From the NCBI GenBank assembly GCA_963575745.1, contig CAUYUJ010016894.1, forward strand, positions 179,001 to 243,000: 64,000 bases of DNA, read 5' to 3'. Of this stretch, positions 53,814-64,000 are shown piece after piece; position 1 is the stretch's first letter, and each line of letters opens with the position of its first letter. Below the pieces are notes generated by a model. It saw only the letters and a list, made by a program, of their open reading frames with translations. It had not been told where the DNA came from and made no database searches. A program made the position numbers and the translations under genes. This DNA is from Prorocentrum cordatum (Eukaryota; Sar; Dinophyceae; Prorocentrales; Prorocentraceae).

Positions 53814-54103
53814 AGCTGGGTTTCGTGACGCCAGCGAGCTCATGCGCTGTCATACGCAGTCCTACGCGGTCCTACGCTTGCGCGCAGGACCGCGTAGGGC
53901 CGCAAATGCCCGCGTAGAACCGCATAGGACCGCGTAGGATCGCGTAGGACTGCGTGGGGCTGCGTCGGGCCGCGTAGGACAACGTATGCGCAGTCCTACG
54001 CGGTCCTACGCGTGCGCGCAGGACCGCGTAGGACTGCGTAGGACCGCGCAGGACCCCGTAGGACCGCGCACGGTTTCGCAGGGTCACGAACCCCAGCTGC
54101 AGC
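53814..54103. repeat. GTCCTACGC array with inverted flanks
   Basis: About 20 copies of a CGTAGGAC(C/T)GC word in both orientations. The ends CAGCTGGGTTTCGTGAC (53814) and GTCACGAACCCCAGCTG (54087) are reverse complements with one mismatch, so the whole unit is a fold-back of about 290 bp. Confidence 0.8.
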
Positions 54104-54234
54104 ATCCACAGGTCGGTTTCATGATTACAGTTGTCAGTATGTGTTCTGCCATATGGACACAGTTTGTTCATTGGGGAGTTGCTGTCCTGGGAGCTGCTTT
54201 GACACAGCGCGCCTGGTGTGATTGCAACAGCGCG

Positions 54235-55630
54235 TTAAACAGGACAAGGTGAGTGCGAGGCGGCAGAGGCAAAAACGCATGCGGCAATAGCGCGTCCAAA
54301 CTGCTCTGGGTACGCAGACGATTCCTTCAAAGCTTTATGGGCGCCATCGACGAAACCCCCTTTGTCTTGGTACAGCCTCACTCGGGGCCCCACATCTAGT
54401 GAATGGGAAACTCGGCACGCCTTCCGTACCAGCTGCGCATGCACTAGACTCGCGTCCAGATTCGTGTACAGTTCAAGCTGCTTCTCAGAAGGCGCGCCGA
54501 ACTGATGCAACGAAGTCGTATACCGCTGCCCGAACCCTGCAATGATCGCATTGGATACCCACGGCACTTGGTATAAAAGACTGTTGAGAGGTTGTTCGAT
54601 GGCGAACCGAACTTGGTTCACGATGCAAAGGAGAACGAGCCACGCCAGCACAACTGACCCGAAATTGGCAGCCTTGCACTTCCAGTGGCTCTCATCGCCA
54701 AGAACTGACCAGCCGCGTATATCCTTCGAGTAGGTGTTCCTGCACAGGAACGACAGCCACGCGCTGCTGTCTGGACTGAACCACACCGCGCCTCCTGGAA
54801 CCACAGATGACACGATCCACGCGCAGTGCATGATGCCAGTCAGCGCAGTGATATCCTGAATGGGGCCATCTTCCCAATCGAAGGTTTTGACAGTCATGCC
54901 TAGGGCGCGAGCTTGGATCGCTGCTGAACCTTTGCCAGAGAAGATCAGCCAGCCCCCGAGGGCATCCAGGCTCAAAGGGCTAGGTTCGCTCAACAGGGTC
55001 AGTGAGCCCACATCCTCGTCCAATCGCATCCGCCATCACACCCCCGACAACCAGATTGTAGGGGGGGATGTCGGGGATGAACGCCATGCAACGGGGGGGG
55101 GGGGGGATTGCCCCCTGATTGGCGTCAAGCGCCATGTTCACGCATCGCCCGTCCGCGAGCCAGCCCCTCCCCAACCGAATTGCAATCTGACAGCCGCAAG
55201 CTTGGTGCGACACGCAGCCTTGGAGCTCAGAGCCAGCGGGAGGCGCCAGCCGTTCGTGTTAGCCCAAGATGCGCATCACGCGCCGTGGTCCATGTCCGAA
55301 GCTCCCGCTCCACTATGCCAACTGCGTGGCTAGCCCCAGTGCAGAGCGGGGCGACCGCTGCAGCATCGCCAAAACCAGCGTCGACAGCGACTGCCTTGGC
55401 AGACGTGACGATCCAATCTGGGACGCCAGATGCGGGGCGGGGCGCGGAGCCCGAGCCGCGACAACAACCCAAACGTTTTGAATGTGCGAAAGTCAAACTT
55501 GATTTGATGCGCGTGTTCGGCAGCCGTCCTCAATACTATGTTTAGGGGCTCGTCGAGCCACGTGGCGTACACACCAGGATTCCCATGCCACCTGATCCTG
55601 GCGAGCGAAACATAAGTTTACGCTGGCTGG
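54235..55630 (-). pseudogene. Decayed methyltransferase-like gene
   Basis: A coding-like chain in changing frames: VYATWLDEPLNIVLRTAAEH (55572 onward), VPDWIVTSAKAVAVDAGFGD, NMALDANQGAIPPPP and, from 55029 in one clean frame of 264 codons, LGGWLIFSGKGSAAIQARAL, VWFSPDSSAWLSFLCRNTYS and VRFAIEQPLNSLLYQVPWVS. The last three correspond to the SAM-binding motif, the Ser/Pro loop and the EQP motif of a widespread algal/dinoflagellate SAM-dependent-methyltransferase-like family. The Gly-rich motif (FSGKGS) differs from the usual FAGxG and the catalytic Cys loop is absent. Function unknown; at least two frameshifts upstream of 55029. Confidence 0.5.
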
Positions 55631-55652
55631 GGGGGGGGGGGGGGGGGGGGGC
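55628..55652. repeat. G homopolymer, about 21 bases
   Basis: Follows CTGGCT; a similar tract occurs at 51268. Confidence 0.95.
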
Positions 55653-55839
55653 GTGATCAACTAGGTTGTTTCATATTTCGTAGTATGGTATCCAAGAACA
55701 TTGGGTGCGCCCCCACCCCAACCTGAATGTTGCGCCAAACGACTACCCGTGAGTACGGACAGCGACACGCTACACACGAAATTCATCAATCCAACCCCCG
55801 CCTTTCATTCGCATTTCTTCCATCTCGCCATCCCCACCA

Positions 55840-56055
55840 TCAGCATCGTCATCACCATCATCACCGAAGTTGATCTAACAGAGTCATCAACACCAGCATC
55901 CTCACAATCACCAACAGCAACATCAACATCACCACCATTATCAGCATCGCCACCACCATCAGCATCATCATCATCAGTAGCATCATCATCATCATCACCA
56001 TCACCATCAGCATCAACATCAACAACATCACCATCATCTTTATCGCCCGAGCCCG
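55840..56055. repeat. ATC/ACC trinucleotide array
   Basis: CATCATCACC type, same orientation as the arrays at 12, 15 and 31 kb. Confidence 0.9.
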
Positions 56056-56704
56056 CATATCCAGTCGCCTCCCATTCCCGCTGGGCTCTGTGCCATGTCT
56101 CCCTTCATGTGTTCTACCGCATGGGTCACCTTGAGCAATCCTGACGGGTCTTAAGTGATGGCGTAGGGGACCAACGGACCAACGTTACACGCGTCCGCGT
56201 GCAACCTTACCAGGATTCCAGATTCCAGGGGCAACACACGAACACAACGGACGAGCAGTAGGTGTGCGTCTAGGGAGGTCGGTGTCATACGCGGTTAGAC
56301 GCGATCGCATGGGGTGGCGCAGCCGACCGTATGATTGTGCATGTGTGCATGTATGTGTATGTATGTATATTTAGACAAACAACTATATGCATACATGTTC
56401 CTATACGCGGCTGCGAATACATATGTACACACGTGCATCATCATTACCAGTGTTTCCACCCGAACCGTCCCCACATTCACCACCGACCATGTTCCCCAAC
56501 CAGCTCATTCGGCAATCCCACCCCAGCCCACCAACCAAATTTTATATCTGATCACCCCCCCCCCCCCGCCTGATGCATGATTGTCTTGTCCTCCCACAGT
56601 GCCTTTCCATTCGCACACGCAGATGCCCATCGCTATCGACGCACACTCCCATATAAACCCTCCTCGTCTCAATAATAATTCGCCCTCCATGTTTATGTTG
56701 TGAG
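56056..56704. other. No gene seen
   Basis: Includes a TGTATGTATG stretch near 56345-56365 and a C17 run near 56556. Confidence 0.5.
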
Positions 56705-58700
56705 CTAGCACATCACGCGATGGGTACGCGCCATGATTATGACGGATGCAGGGGGGTGAACATTCCCTGTGCAAGCGCCATTTGAGCATTCCCACGTCCT
56801 GTCTGTCAGGTGCATGGCGAAATGGTACTTCGGTGTGAACGATATGCCAGCAGACCCCGAACGGACAATGTGTATCATCATGAATTCGTAAAGCCGTTGG
56901 CACGTCGTCTCAGGAACTTGTATTGGAGCACCTCTATCAATGTCCATGAACTCAACCATTGCCCCCCCCCCCCCCCCAGCCTTCAACAAGTCATCGAAGC
57001 CCGGAACGGTGGCACATCGCGCAAGCCGGTCCAATGCGAAAACCAGCATGCAGTATGTTTGATGTGCTTTGAATTTCATCACGCAACCAGGGTGCACACC
57101 TGAATCCCACGTGGCAGCGTCTGGCTCTCCCCCCATCATTGCTACAGTAATGTCCCAGATTCTCTCTGACTGCGGCATTGCATGGACCCGCTGCCACGTA
57201 GCTAACTCATCGTTCAGTTTGTTCATGCACATTTCTAGTTTGTTCGTCTTCGTGGGCGCTCTAATGTTCCAAGGGCTCGCAAATATTATTCTCCACGCCA
57301 CACTGGACGTCCAACGTTGCTGCGGGCCATAGCACAACGCATGCATCACATCGATTGCATAATGGCTGCATGGTTCGATCCCTGTGGCCGCCCCGAACAG
57401 AGGACTTCGATGGACAACGAAGCCATCTCTCACCCGAGACTCGTCATACTTGAACCTCCAGAGCACAATATCGACTGGAAGCGAGCAACCAAAGAAGTCT
57501 TTCACGCGGTGCAGCGTGTGAGATGGAACTAGCACATCGCCCGAACAGAGTTGAACATCCACTGCATTCACGTCGTCTGTTAATGTAAACCCCCACTCCC
57601 TGGCTCATTTCTTGAACGATGCTGCTCATATGATTGCATTGCGCTGGGTTGCAGTTGCAATGCGGACATGTATCTCGCACGATGTACACTCCTGCTCGTA
57701 TTCCCCCACTTGATGTTTTTCCCATGGCACATCATATGGTTGCACATCTGGGTAGAACGCATGCATGCAGTGCGCCGTGCACTTACAATACGGGCATGGC
57801 CCGTTCGTAGATGTAACTGCAGGAATATCGTGCGTTTTGCTTGCATCCGCCCAATCCCCTTTCACCCAGAGCACAGCAGCGCGGAAACCAAGTGTCTCGC
57901 CGTGCTTCGCCCGAAGCCGCGAGATCGGATGGTCATTGCCAGCAGCGCTCCCGTCATATCGACACTGCGGCCGAACTCCAGTCTCTAATATCTGCAATTG
58001 CCAGCGGATGCACTCTAGCATTAGCCATGTCGAGCACAACCCTCTGCACCCACACGAGCACAATGCATTCGATCTAACGCTGCAAATCAGATGTCGCTGC
58101 TGTGTCGCTACGTTTACCAGCCAGAAACCGACCACCGAGTCAGCGTTACAATGCAAGGGCGATTGGTACCGAACCCCATCCGTGTAGAGAGCTAATGGAA
58201 TCACAACCCCGTTGGCCCCATGATTACGCACAGCACGGTTTTCGGAGTAGCATTGTGGCCAGCGAGTGTTCTCAACAGTCCTGATCACATCTCCATTACA
58301 TCGGATCTCGTCGGCAAGCGATTCATACACAAGTGATATTTTGAATGGCATGTTATTATGTTTACGTTTACCCGATGGGAGATTTACATATTCGAATTCG
58401 TTGTATGTGGGCACGAGGGTGTCCATCTTGCATCGACATTTGCCACTCTGGCGGTCGGGGCCCATTCCGAACTGCCCAAAAGGCGCCCCCAACACACACG
58501 CCTCCCCTGCATAGTGGCACGTCACACTGAAATCTCGCGCCGGTAGTTTTCCCAACCGTCCATAGGGATTGCAAGTGTTGAAGCAAAGCGTGGCCTGCCA
58601 TTCGCATATTGTGCACATCTTGCTCCCACTCCGCCCGATGAGCAGAAGGCAGAAAATCGAGCAAGTCGTGCAGGCGCCGCCTCTTGGCTGAGCCAGCCAT
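56705..58700 (-). pseudogene. Dinoflagellate-specific mobile-element-like protein, broken
   Basis: Starts with ATG at 58700 (MAGSAKRRRLHDLLDFLPSA; AEWEQDVHNMRMAGHALLQH), shifts frame near 58515 and then runs in one frame to 56705, apart from TGA at 57626-57628 and TGA at 57605-57607, seven codons apart. Signatures: GEACVLGAPFGQFGMGPDRQ, SNALCSCGCRGLC, AAVLWVKGDWADASKTHDIP, GPCPYCKCT, HRSPLFGAATGIEPCSHYAI, DVMHALCYGPQQRW. These match an orphan family with very many copies in dinoflagellate genomes, probably part of a transposable element. The CGCRG and CPYC motifs may bind zinc. No DDE or RT motif is evident, so the role is unknown. Confidence 0.65.
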
Positions 58701-58726
58701 GGAAAAAACTGCGGGACGGGTCGCAC

Positions 58727-59584
58727 TGTCTATGCCAGGCAGTGTGGTCAGACTTGATCCAGTATGCATATTTCGGCAGTGAGCGCTCATGACTGCTTAT
58801 ACACATCGGAAAACAACATGTGTTACACACAATATATCTACACACTTGTCACTATCACATGGTGTGAGCCCCGTGCACGGCCAATGCATGCCTGTACGAG
58901 TACCCCTACACATGCAATATTTCATGGACTAACATGTGCCCCACTTGTCGCGTCGCATTCCTACCCAACATTATTAGCCAGCACCCCCTGTATGGCATCA
59001 TACCCACCCGCCCGTTCATTACTCAACCCATGGCTGTACTCTTACTTCCATGCGCGACCCCCTGTGCATGTGCACGGTGGACTGGTGGATCGTGTCGGCC
59101 CACTACCGTAATCGAGCCACGCAGGGCCCTTCACAGAGGGCGGGTCCGCCAGGCTCCCCACCTGGCGGGTCCATCCTTAGTGGATTGTGGGTCATGGGCG
59201 AGGCGCGCACAGTCGCGCTCAAACAAAACGCACACATTGGCAGCTCGAGCGCAGCTCCCATCGCATATCGGCGCTGATCCAGCAGACCGACAGAGTTCAA
59301 ACAGAACGCTGACATCCCACCCAGCACACGCGAACCCATGTTGTGTCATTATTGGCTCATCACATCCCCCTCCTCATCCATGCGCGCGTGAACGGTCAGC
59401 GCGCCACTGGATAAGCCTACTCAGATGCAGCAGGCGGCCCGTTGCAGCAGATCCTGCGGCACAGGCCAGGAATCGCAAATGGATGGGTTGTCTGGGGAGG
59501 GAAGGAAGGCCGACGCACACGCAGTCGGGTTGGAGATTGTGCGGCTCAGATTGCTTATGACACCGTTTGAACCTAGTTTTAATG
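58727..59584. other. No gene seen
   Basis: Mixed sequence upstream of the 58700 start codon. No spliced-leader relic found. Confidence 0.5.
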
Positions 59585-59795
59585 ATTCGGATGGGTCTTA
59601 CGGGGTCCTACGGGGGTCCTACGGGGGTCCTACGGGGTCCTACGGGGTCCTACGGGGTCCTACGGAGTCCTACGGGGTCGCCATCCCTGTAAAATATCCA
59701 TGTTTGACGATCGAGTCATACGGGGTCCTACGGCCTCCTACGGGGGTCCTACGGGGGTCCTACGGGGTCCTACGGGGGTCCTACGGGGTGCGTGT
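59585..59795. repeat. GGGTCCTACGG minisatellite
   Basis: About 13 units of 11-13 bp in two blocks (59592-59675 and 59720-59790). The core CCTACG is shared with the array at 53814. An open frame across it gives a Ser-Tyr-Gly-Val-Leu-Arg-Gly repeat peptide of doubtful reality. Confidence 0.9.
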
Positions 59796-59984
59796 CGAGC
59801 AAGTACTTCGAAATCGCGTTCGAATCGCTGAAATGTGCACCAGTTACGCCAGGCAGCCCGAAATTACTCTTGGAGCGGTTCAGGGCGCAACCGAGACGGT
59901 GGCGTCAGATATGGGCGTGCATCGGCTGGGCATTAGGCACCACGGCGATCGCGCCACCGCTCATGCCAATTACACTCGCAGAAA

Positions 59985-60702
59985 CTCACGAGGAGGAAGA
60001 CGAGGAGGAGAAGGAGGATGAAGAGAACGATGACACGGACGAGGGCGACGAGGAGAAGGGACAGGATTAGGGAGGATCGGACTCAGGGAGTCTGCAGGAG
60101 CGGGAGGTGTGAGGAGAGATGACGAGGAGGTGGGAGGTTGAGGAGGGAATAGAGTTCGAGTGTGAGGTGGCACGGCAACGGGAGCAACACGCGGCGCTCC
60201 TCCAGATGCGCATAGCCCAGCAGCACGCGCAGTACATCAAGACCATGATGAAGCGCCTCAAACGATAGGGCCAGAACGCGGGAACACGATGAGACCAGGG
60301 AGGACCAGGACCGTGGAATGGATGGGAGATGAGGCGGAGGAAAATGAGGAGGAGGAGGTCATTGCCGAGGACGACAAGGTGGATACGATGAGGACGGGGA
60401 GGGACATTCGGGCGAGGGGCGGATAGAGACGGGCATGACAGACATGGTATATAAACAGAATGGCATGCACACACACATAATATATATACACACATGGCTG
60501 TAGCGAACATGTGCATACATCCCCAGGTATAGCAATAGGCATATCGGCATATCTGAGTGAGGCCAAGTTCGCACCGCTGTATCAACCCACCTCCACTGAT
60601 TGATCCTCATCTGGTGACGTCTGGGGGACGGGAGTTTAGCCGGCTGGCACCTGGTGCAAACCCCGCACATCACGCGCGTGATGTGGATGTCCTCGGACAA
60701 CA
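59985..60702. other. No gene seen; GA-rich start
   Basis: GAGGA-rich to about 60170, then mixed sequence with a TATA/CACA stretch near 60470-60495. Confidence 0.5.
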
Positions 60703-61611
60703 TCAGGCCGAAGACTTGGCCCTGCGGGAACTGCGCAAACTGCCAGCTCCCTTCGTCGACTTGTCATCATCCTTGTCATGGACGGCTTCCTCCCTGGTCC
60801 TCTGCTGGCTAATCAAGATACGGGTCTCGCGCTCGAGGTCGCCGATCACGCGGTTCATATTCTCGGAGAATTCGGCCATGTACCTGTCAAGCTTCTCGAC
60901 CTCGTCATCCCTCTTGCTCTTCACCAAGGCCGATCGCATGGCCCCGAGGTCGCTGCTCAGGAACTCGCCGAACTCCGTGCGCCCTGCAAGGATCTCCGTC
61001 AGCCTGTCCATGGCACGCGTGATCTTGTCCAGGTGCACTGGCGCGTTGGCCCAGGCCCACTTGTTGTTGTCCACGGGCTTCTTGATCTCCATCAGGAGCG
61101 AGGCCGCCCCAGCCTCCGCAACGCCGCAGTTGCCCTTGGTGAGCTGAGCTCCCGAAATCACCTTCGCAGTCGTCGACGCCTTGGGCTTGGCACGCTTCTT
61201 AGCGAGAGGGTCCGTCGACAGGTCCGATACAGCTGCAGGTGCAATCCTCTCCGCCGCTTGCTTCGTGACCACCGCCGCCTCCGTCGCCTTCGCCTTCTCC
61301 GCTGGCGTGGCGGCCGCCGCCGCCCCCGCCGTCGCCGCCGTAGAGTCACCCTCGGCATCCGCGGGCTTGATGACGCGGCGCTTCTTGGCGGTTGGCGGTT
61401 GCATAGCGTCACCCCCAGCAGCAGCATGACTAGCCGTCGTCATAGGCGTCGTCGCTGGGGTCGCCGCCGCAGCCGCGGTCTGGTCGCTGGCACCACCCGT
61501 TGCGACGGCGCTGCCTGCCCCGACGGCGATGCGCCCTGATGCGATCTCGCCGATGCCGCCGTAGGTGCGGCGGCGGTCCACGATGCCCGACGCGCTGGCC
61601 GCCGAGCTCGT
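60703..61611 (-). CDS. Unknown Ala/Lys-rich protein with helical C-terminus
   Basis: Open for about 302 codons. At about 61612 the sequence CCCCCCCCAG followed by GGC looks like an intron acceptor, and the frame continues from there as GTSSAASASGIVDRRRTYGG, so this is probably an exon rather than a gene starting at an ATG. Residues to about 130 are Ala/Thr-rich with KKRRVIK and KKRAKPK basic clusters (nuclear-signal-like). The C-terminal half is a charged helical region: ITRAMDRLTEILAGRTEFGE, DDEVEKLDRYMAEFSENMNR and VIGDLERETRILISQQRTRE. Unknown family; similar unnamed proteins occur in dinoflagellate repeat elements. Confidence 0.5.
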   Translation of the reverse strand, partial: TSSAASASGIVDRRRTYGGIGEIASGRIAVGAGSAVATGGASDQTAAAAATPATTPMTTASHAAAGGDAMQPPTAKKRRVIKPADAEGDSTAATAGAAAAATPAEKAKATEAAVVTKQAAERIAPAAVSDLSTDPLAKKRAKPKASTTAKVISGAQLTKGNCGVAEAGAASLLMEIKKPVDNNKWAWANAPVHLDKITRAMDRLTEILAGRTEFGEFLSSDLGAMRSALVKSKRDDEVEKLDRYMAEFSENMNRVIGDLERETRILISQQRTREEAVHDKDDDKSTKGAGSLRSSRRAKSSA

Positions 61612-61924
61612 GCCCTGGGGGGGGCGTCACAACGAAGATGGCGATGGTGGTTGTAGTGATGGCACTGATGAGGAGTGCGTTGGTGACGATGCTCTCTTTC
61701 TGAAGATGGCGATGCAGATGGTGAGTATGATCGGTGCTCATGGCACAGAGGAAGGGGAGAGGTAGCAGGGGGATGAGGATGATGACGATGGCGAGGAGGA
61801 AGAGGCGGCGACAACGGAGAACGACTGGAAGAGAAACGAAGAAATGCGATAGCTGGCGCACGAATATTGTGACGGGAGGATTAGGTAGGTGAGCTGGACG
61901 AATCAGGAGGATACGATGAGTGGT

Positions 61925-63292
61925 TCAATGTATTCCCCGTATGTCCTTGCCATGCTCGGCACTCCATTTCTCCTTGACCGTCACCCACTTGGTCTCCATG
62001 CGCTCCTTGATGCCCTCCAGCTTGTACAAGAACTTGCAGTCCTTGACCCACGTGTCGTACTTCCAGTACAGCGGGCCTACCGCGATGGACTTCAGCGCGT
62101 AGTTCACCGAGTTGCGAGCCCATCGACCACCGCCTTCTTCCACGGCATTCCGCCCGATCGTGTAGTAGTAGGCGTCCGAGAACGTCTCCTTGACGATGGC
62201 GGTCTCTTTGCGCAAGGTCATCAGGTGCTGCTGGCACTGGTCCTTCAGCCAGTACTGCCGCCACTTCTGCTGAGCAGCGGTGTTGCCCGTCAGGGCGGTG
62301 TACTCGGCCTTCTTCTCTGCGTTAGATGGGTTCCTGCTACACCGATTCCACCTGCCAACCACTGCGCTGCCCGCCTTGGACCGCGTGTTGAAGTTGAAGT
62401 CGCTGTCCTTCTGCATCGGCCAGAACTTGGCCTCATCGGGGTCGTCCTCGCGGCGCTCGTCGGGCGCGCCACCTCCGCCTTCAGCGCCAAAATCTTTGAA
62501 GCTGTCGTAGTTCTTGAAGCCCATCTTGAAGAGATCCGCCAAGGTGTCCGCGCAGCCGGCGGCCGCATCTGCGAGAATGGCTGCTTGTTTCTCCAACACC
62601 GTCTCCAAGTCGAGCTGCTCCTCGATCTCCTCCGCCAGCCGCTCGTGGAGCGCGTCCCCCTTGTCGCACGATTGTGGCCCATCCTTCACCTTGACAGCGG
62701 CAGAAACGTCGGTCACAGCTGGGGGCTCACCAGAATGCGGCGCAGCCTCCAGGGGAGCAGCACCTTCACCGACTGGGGCGGCGGCAGCCGTCGCTGCCTG
62801 GGGAGTAACCAGTGGCGCATCGCTGTCGGAGTCTGGGACAGCATCGTCGACCACCGCCTGAGAGCCCTCACGAACGTCGGTGTCGGGGCCACCGTCGGCC
62901 TCGCCATCACCTGCACACGTGCTGTGGACACTGCTCGCACCGTGCACCGTCCTCATCCTGGGCCTTGCCCTCCTGGACCTCGCCCCCCTGCACCTCGCCC
63001 TCGCGCTGATGCTTCGCCGCGGCCAGCGCGGCGTCAGCAGCTGCCTGGGAAGGGATGTGCACGGCCGAGTTCGCGCACGCAAACAGCGAAACAAACTCGG
63101 CAATCCACTGCGCAATGTTGCATCTGTATCTGGGGGCGAGGGCACGTGATTGAGGGGGTCCTCTGCTACCACGCCAATCTCCATCAGCTCGACGCTCAGA
63201 GAGCGCGGCGTGGCGCCCAGGAGATTCATGAGACGCGAACGGCGAGCACTGGGTGACAGGAATCCCTTGAACTCAATATCACCAGTGGGCAT
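61925..63292 (-). CDS. Unknown protein with conserved C-terminal domain, frame disturbed
   Basis: ATG at 63292 (MPTGDIEFKGFLSPSARRSR); 455 codons to 61925. Between about 63130 and 62930 the clean reading is in another frame (CNIAQWIAEFVSLFACANSA; AADAALAAAKHQREGEVQGG), while the open frame there is Arg-rich. Two compensating indels are the simplest explanation. The middle is acidic (DEDVREGSQ-type, DDAVPDSDSDAP). The C-terminal 130 residues look folded and conserved: KWRQYWLKDQCQQHLMTLRK, SDAYYYTIGRNAVEEGGGRW and VGPLYWKYDTWVKDCKFLYK. I associate the latter with a family repeated in dinoflagellate elements. Function unknown. Confidence 0.5.
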   Translation of the reverse strand: MPTGDIEFKGFLSPSARRSRLMNLLGATPRSLSVELMEIGVVAEDPLNHVPSPPDTDATLRSGLPSLFRCLRARTRPCTSLPRQLLTPRWPRRSISARARCRGARSRRARPRMRTVHGASSVHSTCAGDGEADGGPDTDVREGSQAVVDDAVPDSDSDAPLVTPQAATAAAAPVGEGAAPLEAAPHSGEPPAVTDVSAAVKVKDGPQSCDKGDALHERLAEEIEEQLDLETVLEKQAAILADAAAGCADTLADLFKMGFKNYDSFKDFGAEGGGGAPDERREDDPDEAKFWPMQKDSDFNFNTRSKAGSAVVGRWNRCSRNPSNAEKKAEYTALTGNTAAQQKWRQYWLKDQCQQHLMTLRKETAIVKETFSDAYYYTIGRNAVEEGGGRWARNSVNYALKSIAVGPLYWKYDTWVKDCKFLYKLEGIKERMETKWVTVKEKWSAEHGKDIRGIH

Positions 63293-63307
63293 GTCTTGGG
63301 CCTGCAA

Positions 63308-64000
63308 CGCCTAGTGCGGACAGCGACGATTGGCAATGGAGAGCGATGGCACTCGTATGCCGCGTATTGTTTATATGGCCCGTACTCGCCTACATGCACC
63401 CCCTCGTTCGGGCCGCTCGCATCCCTCGTACCAACCTGTCCGTTTCAAGCGGGCGTTTGCACAGCATGTTCTTTTGCAATCGGGTTCTGTCGGGGAAACA
63501 TGGGGGGATCTCACGATGGCATCGCGAGGGGGATCGTGAGGGCACGTTGGAAGCACCTTGGGGGGGTGCACCCGGGGCCTATAGGAAGCCCGCGTCAGGC
63601 TGAACGATTCATCACTACCCTCCTGATTCAGCGCATAGCGCCCGCACCCACAGACCCCGTTTGAACACGCGGGGGAGGTGAGACGGAGGAGGGGTGATAT
63701 GAACGAGGGGGATGAGAAGCAGGAGGACGGACGCCACTTTCACTCCGAATCGGAGAATCCCTGCGGACCGCAGGCGCACTCCCTCCGCTCGCCTGCGCAC
63801 AAGCAAGCCGCGCGACGGCAGTCCCCTGAAATCGGGGGCGTGCAAGGCCGCGCGTGGCCCAGCACTAGCGCGTGGGCGTCTGATGCGTCCACCAGCCACA
63901 TGCACGGTGTCCCCACGAGCTGTTTCGGCTTGCCCGCAGGGACCTCGCAACGCAAACTTGACAACAAAAAAACACGAAAAACTCAAGTGGCTGCACCACA
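63308..64000. other. No gene seen
   Basis: Mixed sequence to the window edge. Confidence 0.5.

Noticed and set aside
59425-60021. 198-codon plus-strand ORF with Ser-Tyr-Gly-Val-Leu-Arg repeats
   Set aside because: It spans the CCTACG minisatellite, and the parts on either side show no family features.

Overview
The window looks like nuclear DNA of a core dinoflagellate. The evidence is: (1) a degraded copy of the dinoflagellate spliced leader on the minus strand at 6321-6342; (2) a gene cut into very small exons whose introns start with GA, GC or GT and end in AG, usually followed by G; (3) LINE and tyrosine-recombinase retroelements and orphan protein families of the kind abundant in these genomes; (4) high GC and a very large load of minisatellites, trinucleotide arrays and fold-back elements. 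A 100-base N gap lies at 28469-28568. I cannot name the species. The very long repeat-filled introns would suit a large-genome lineage such as Prorocentrum or Polarella, but that is a guess.

Layout. 1-1300: minisatellites and one coding-like fragment. 1343-6342: a decayed LINE (minus strand) with a coiled-coil ORF1, an AP-endonuclease/reverse transcriptase ORF2 and a spliced-leader relic at its 5' end. 6830-8790: a 79-90 bp minisatellite of about 24 units. 10084-12144: an intact, intronless gene for a multi-pass membrane protein with PAS-like domains (minus strand). 12250-16000: trinucleotide arrays and unassigned DNA.

16026-38226: the central part of a plastid-type HSP70/DnaK gene on the minus strand. 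Eight exons of 37-94 nt join in frame into about 167 codons, running from the end of the ATPase domain (IVDWL) to the start of the substrate-binding domain (DVTPLTLG). The seven introns are 1.5-5.3 kb and hold most of the repeats: five full copies of a 150-160 bp MITE with 22-bp terminal inverted repeats, several copies of a long fold-back element, other dispersed repeats, and kilobase CTA/TAG, ATC and CT arrays. Neither end of the gene was found.

38395-42450: more tandem and dispersed repeats. 43005-50820: two minus-strand tyrosine-recombinase (YR) retroelements. The right-hand one keeps gag-like, RT, RNase H, YR and methyltransferase parts in that order; the left-hand one is cut at its 5' side. 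Both are broken and both have lost the expected catalytic tyrosine.

52535-63292: less GC-rich than most of the window, with a series of minus-strand ORFs of dinoflagellate-restricted or unknown type: an acidic/proline-rich protein, a decayed methyltransferase-like gene, a roughly 660-codon mobile-element-like gene broken by one frameshift and two in-frame TGA codons, and two Ala/Lys-rich proteins. Tandem arrays built on a CCTACG core lie between them. Every supported gene or element in the window is on the minus strand, in line with the one-directional gene blocks known for dinoflagellate chromosomes.
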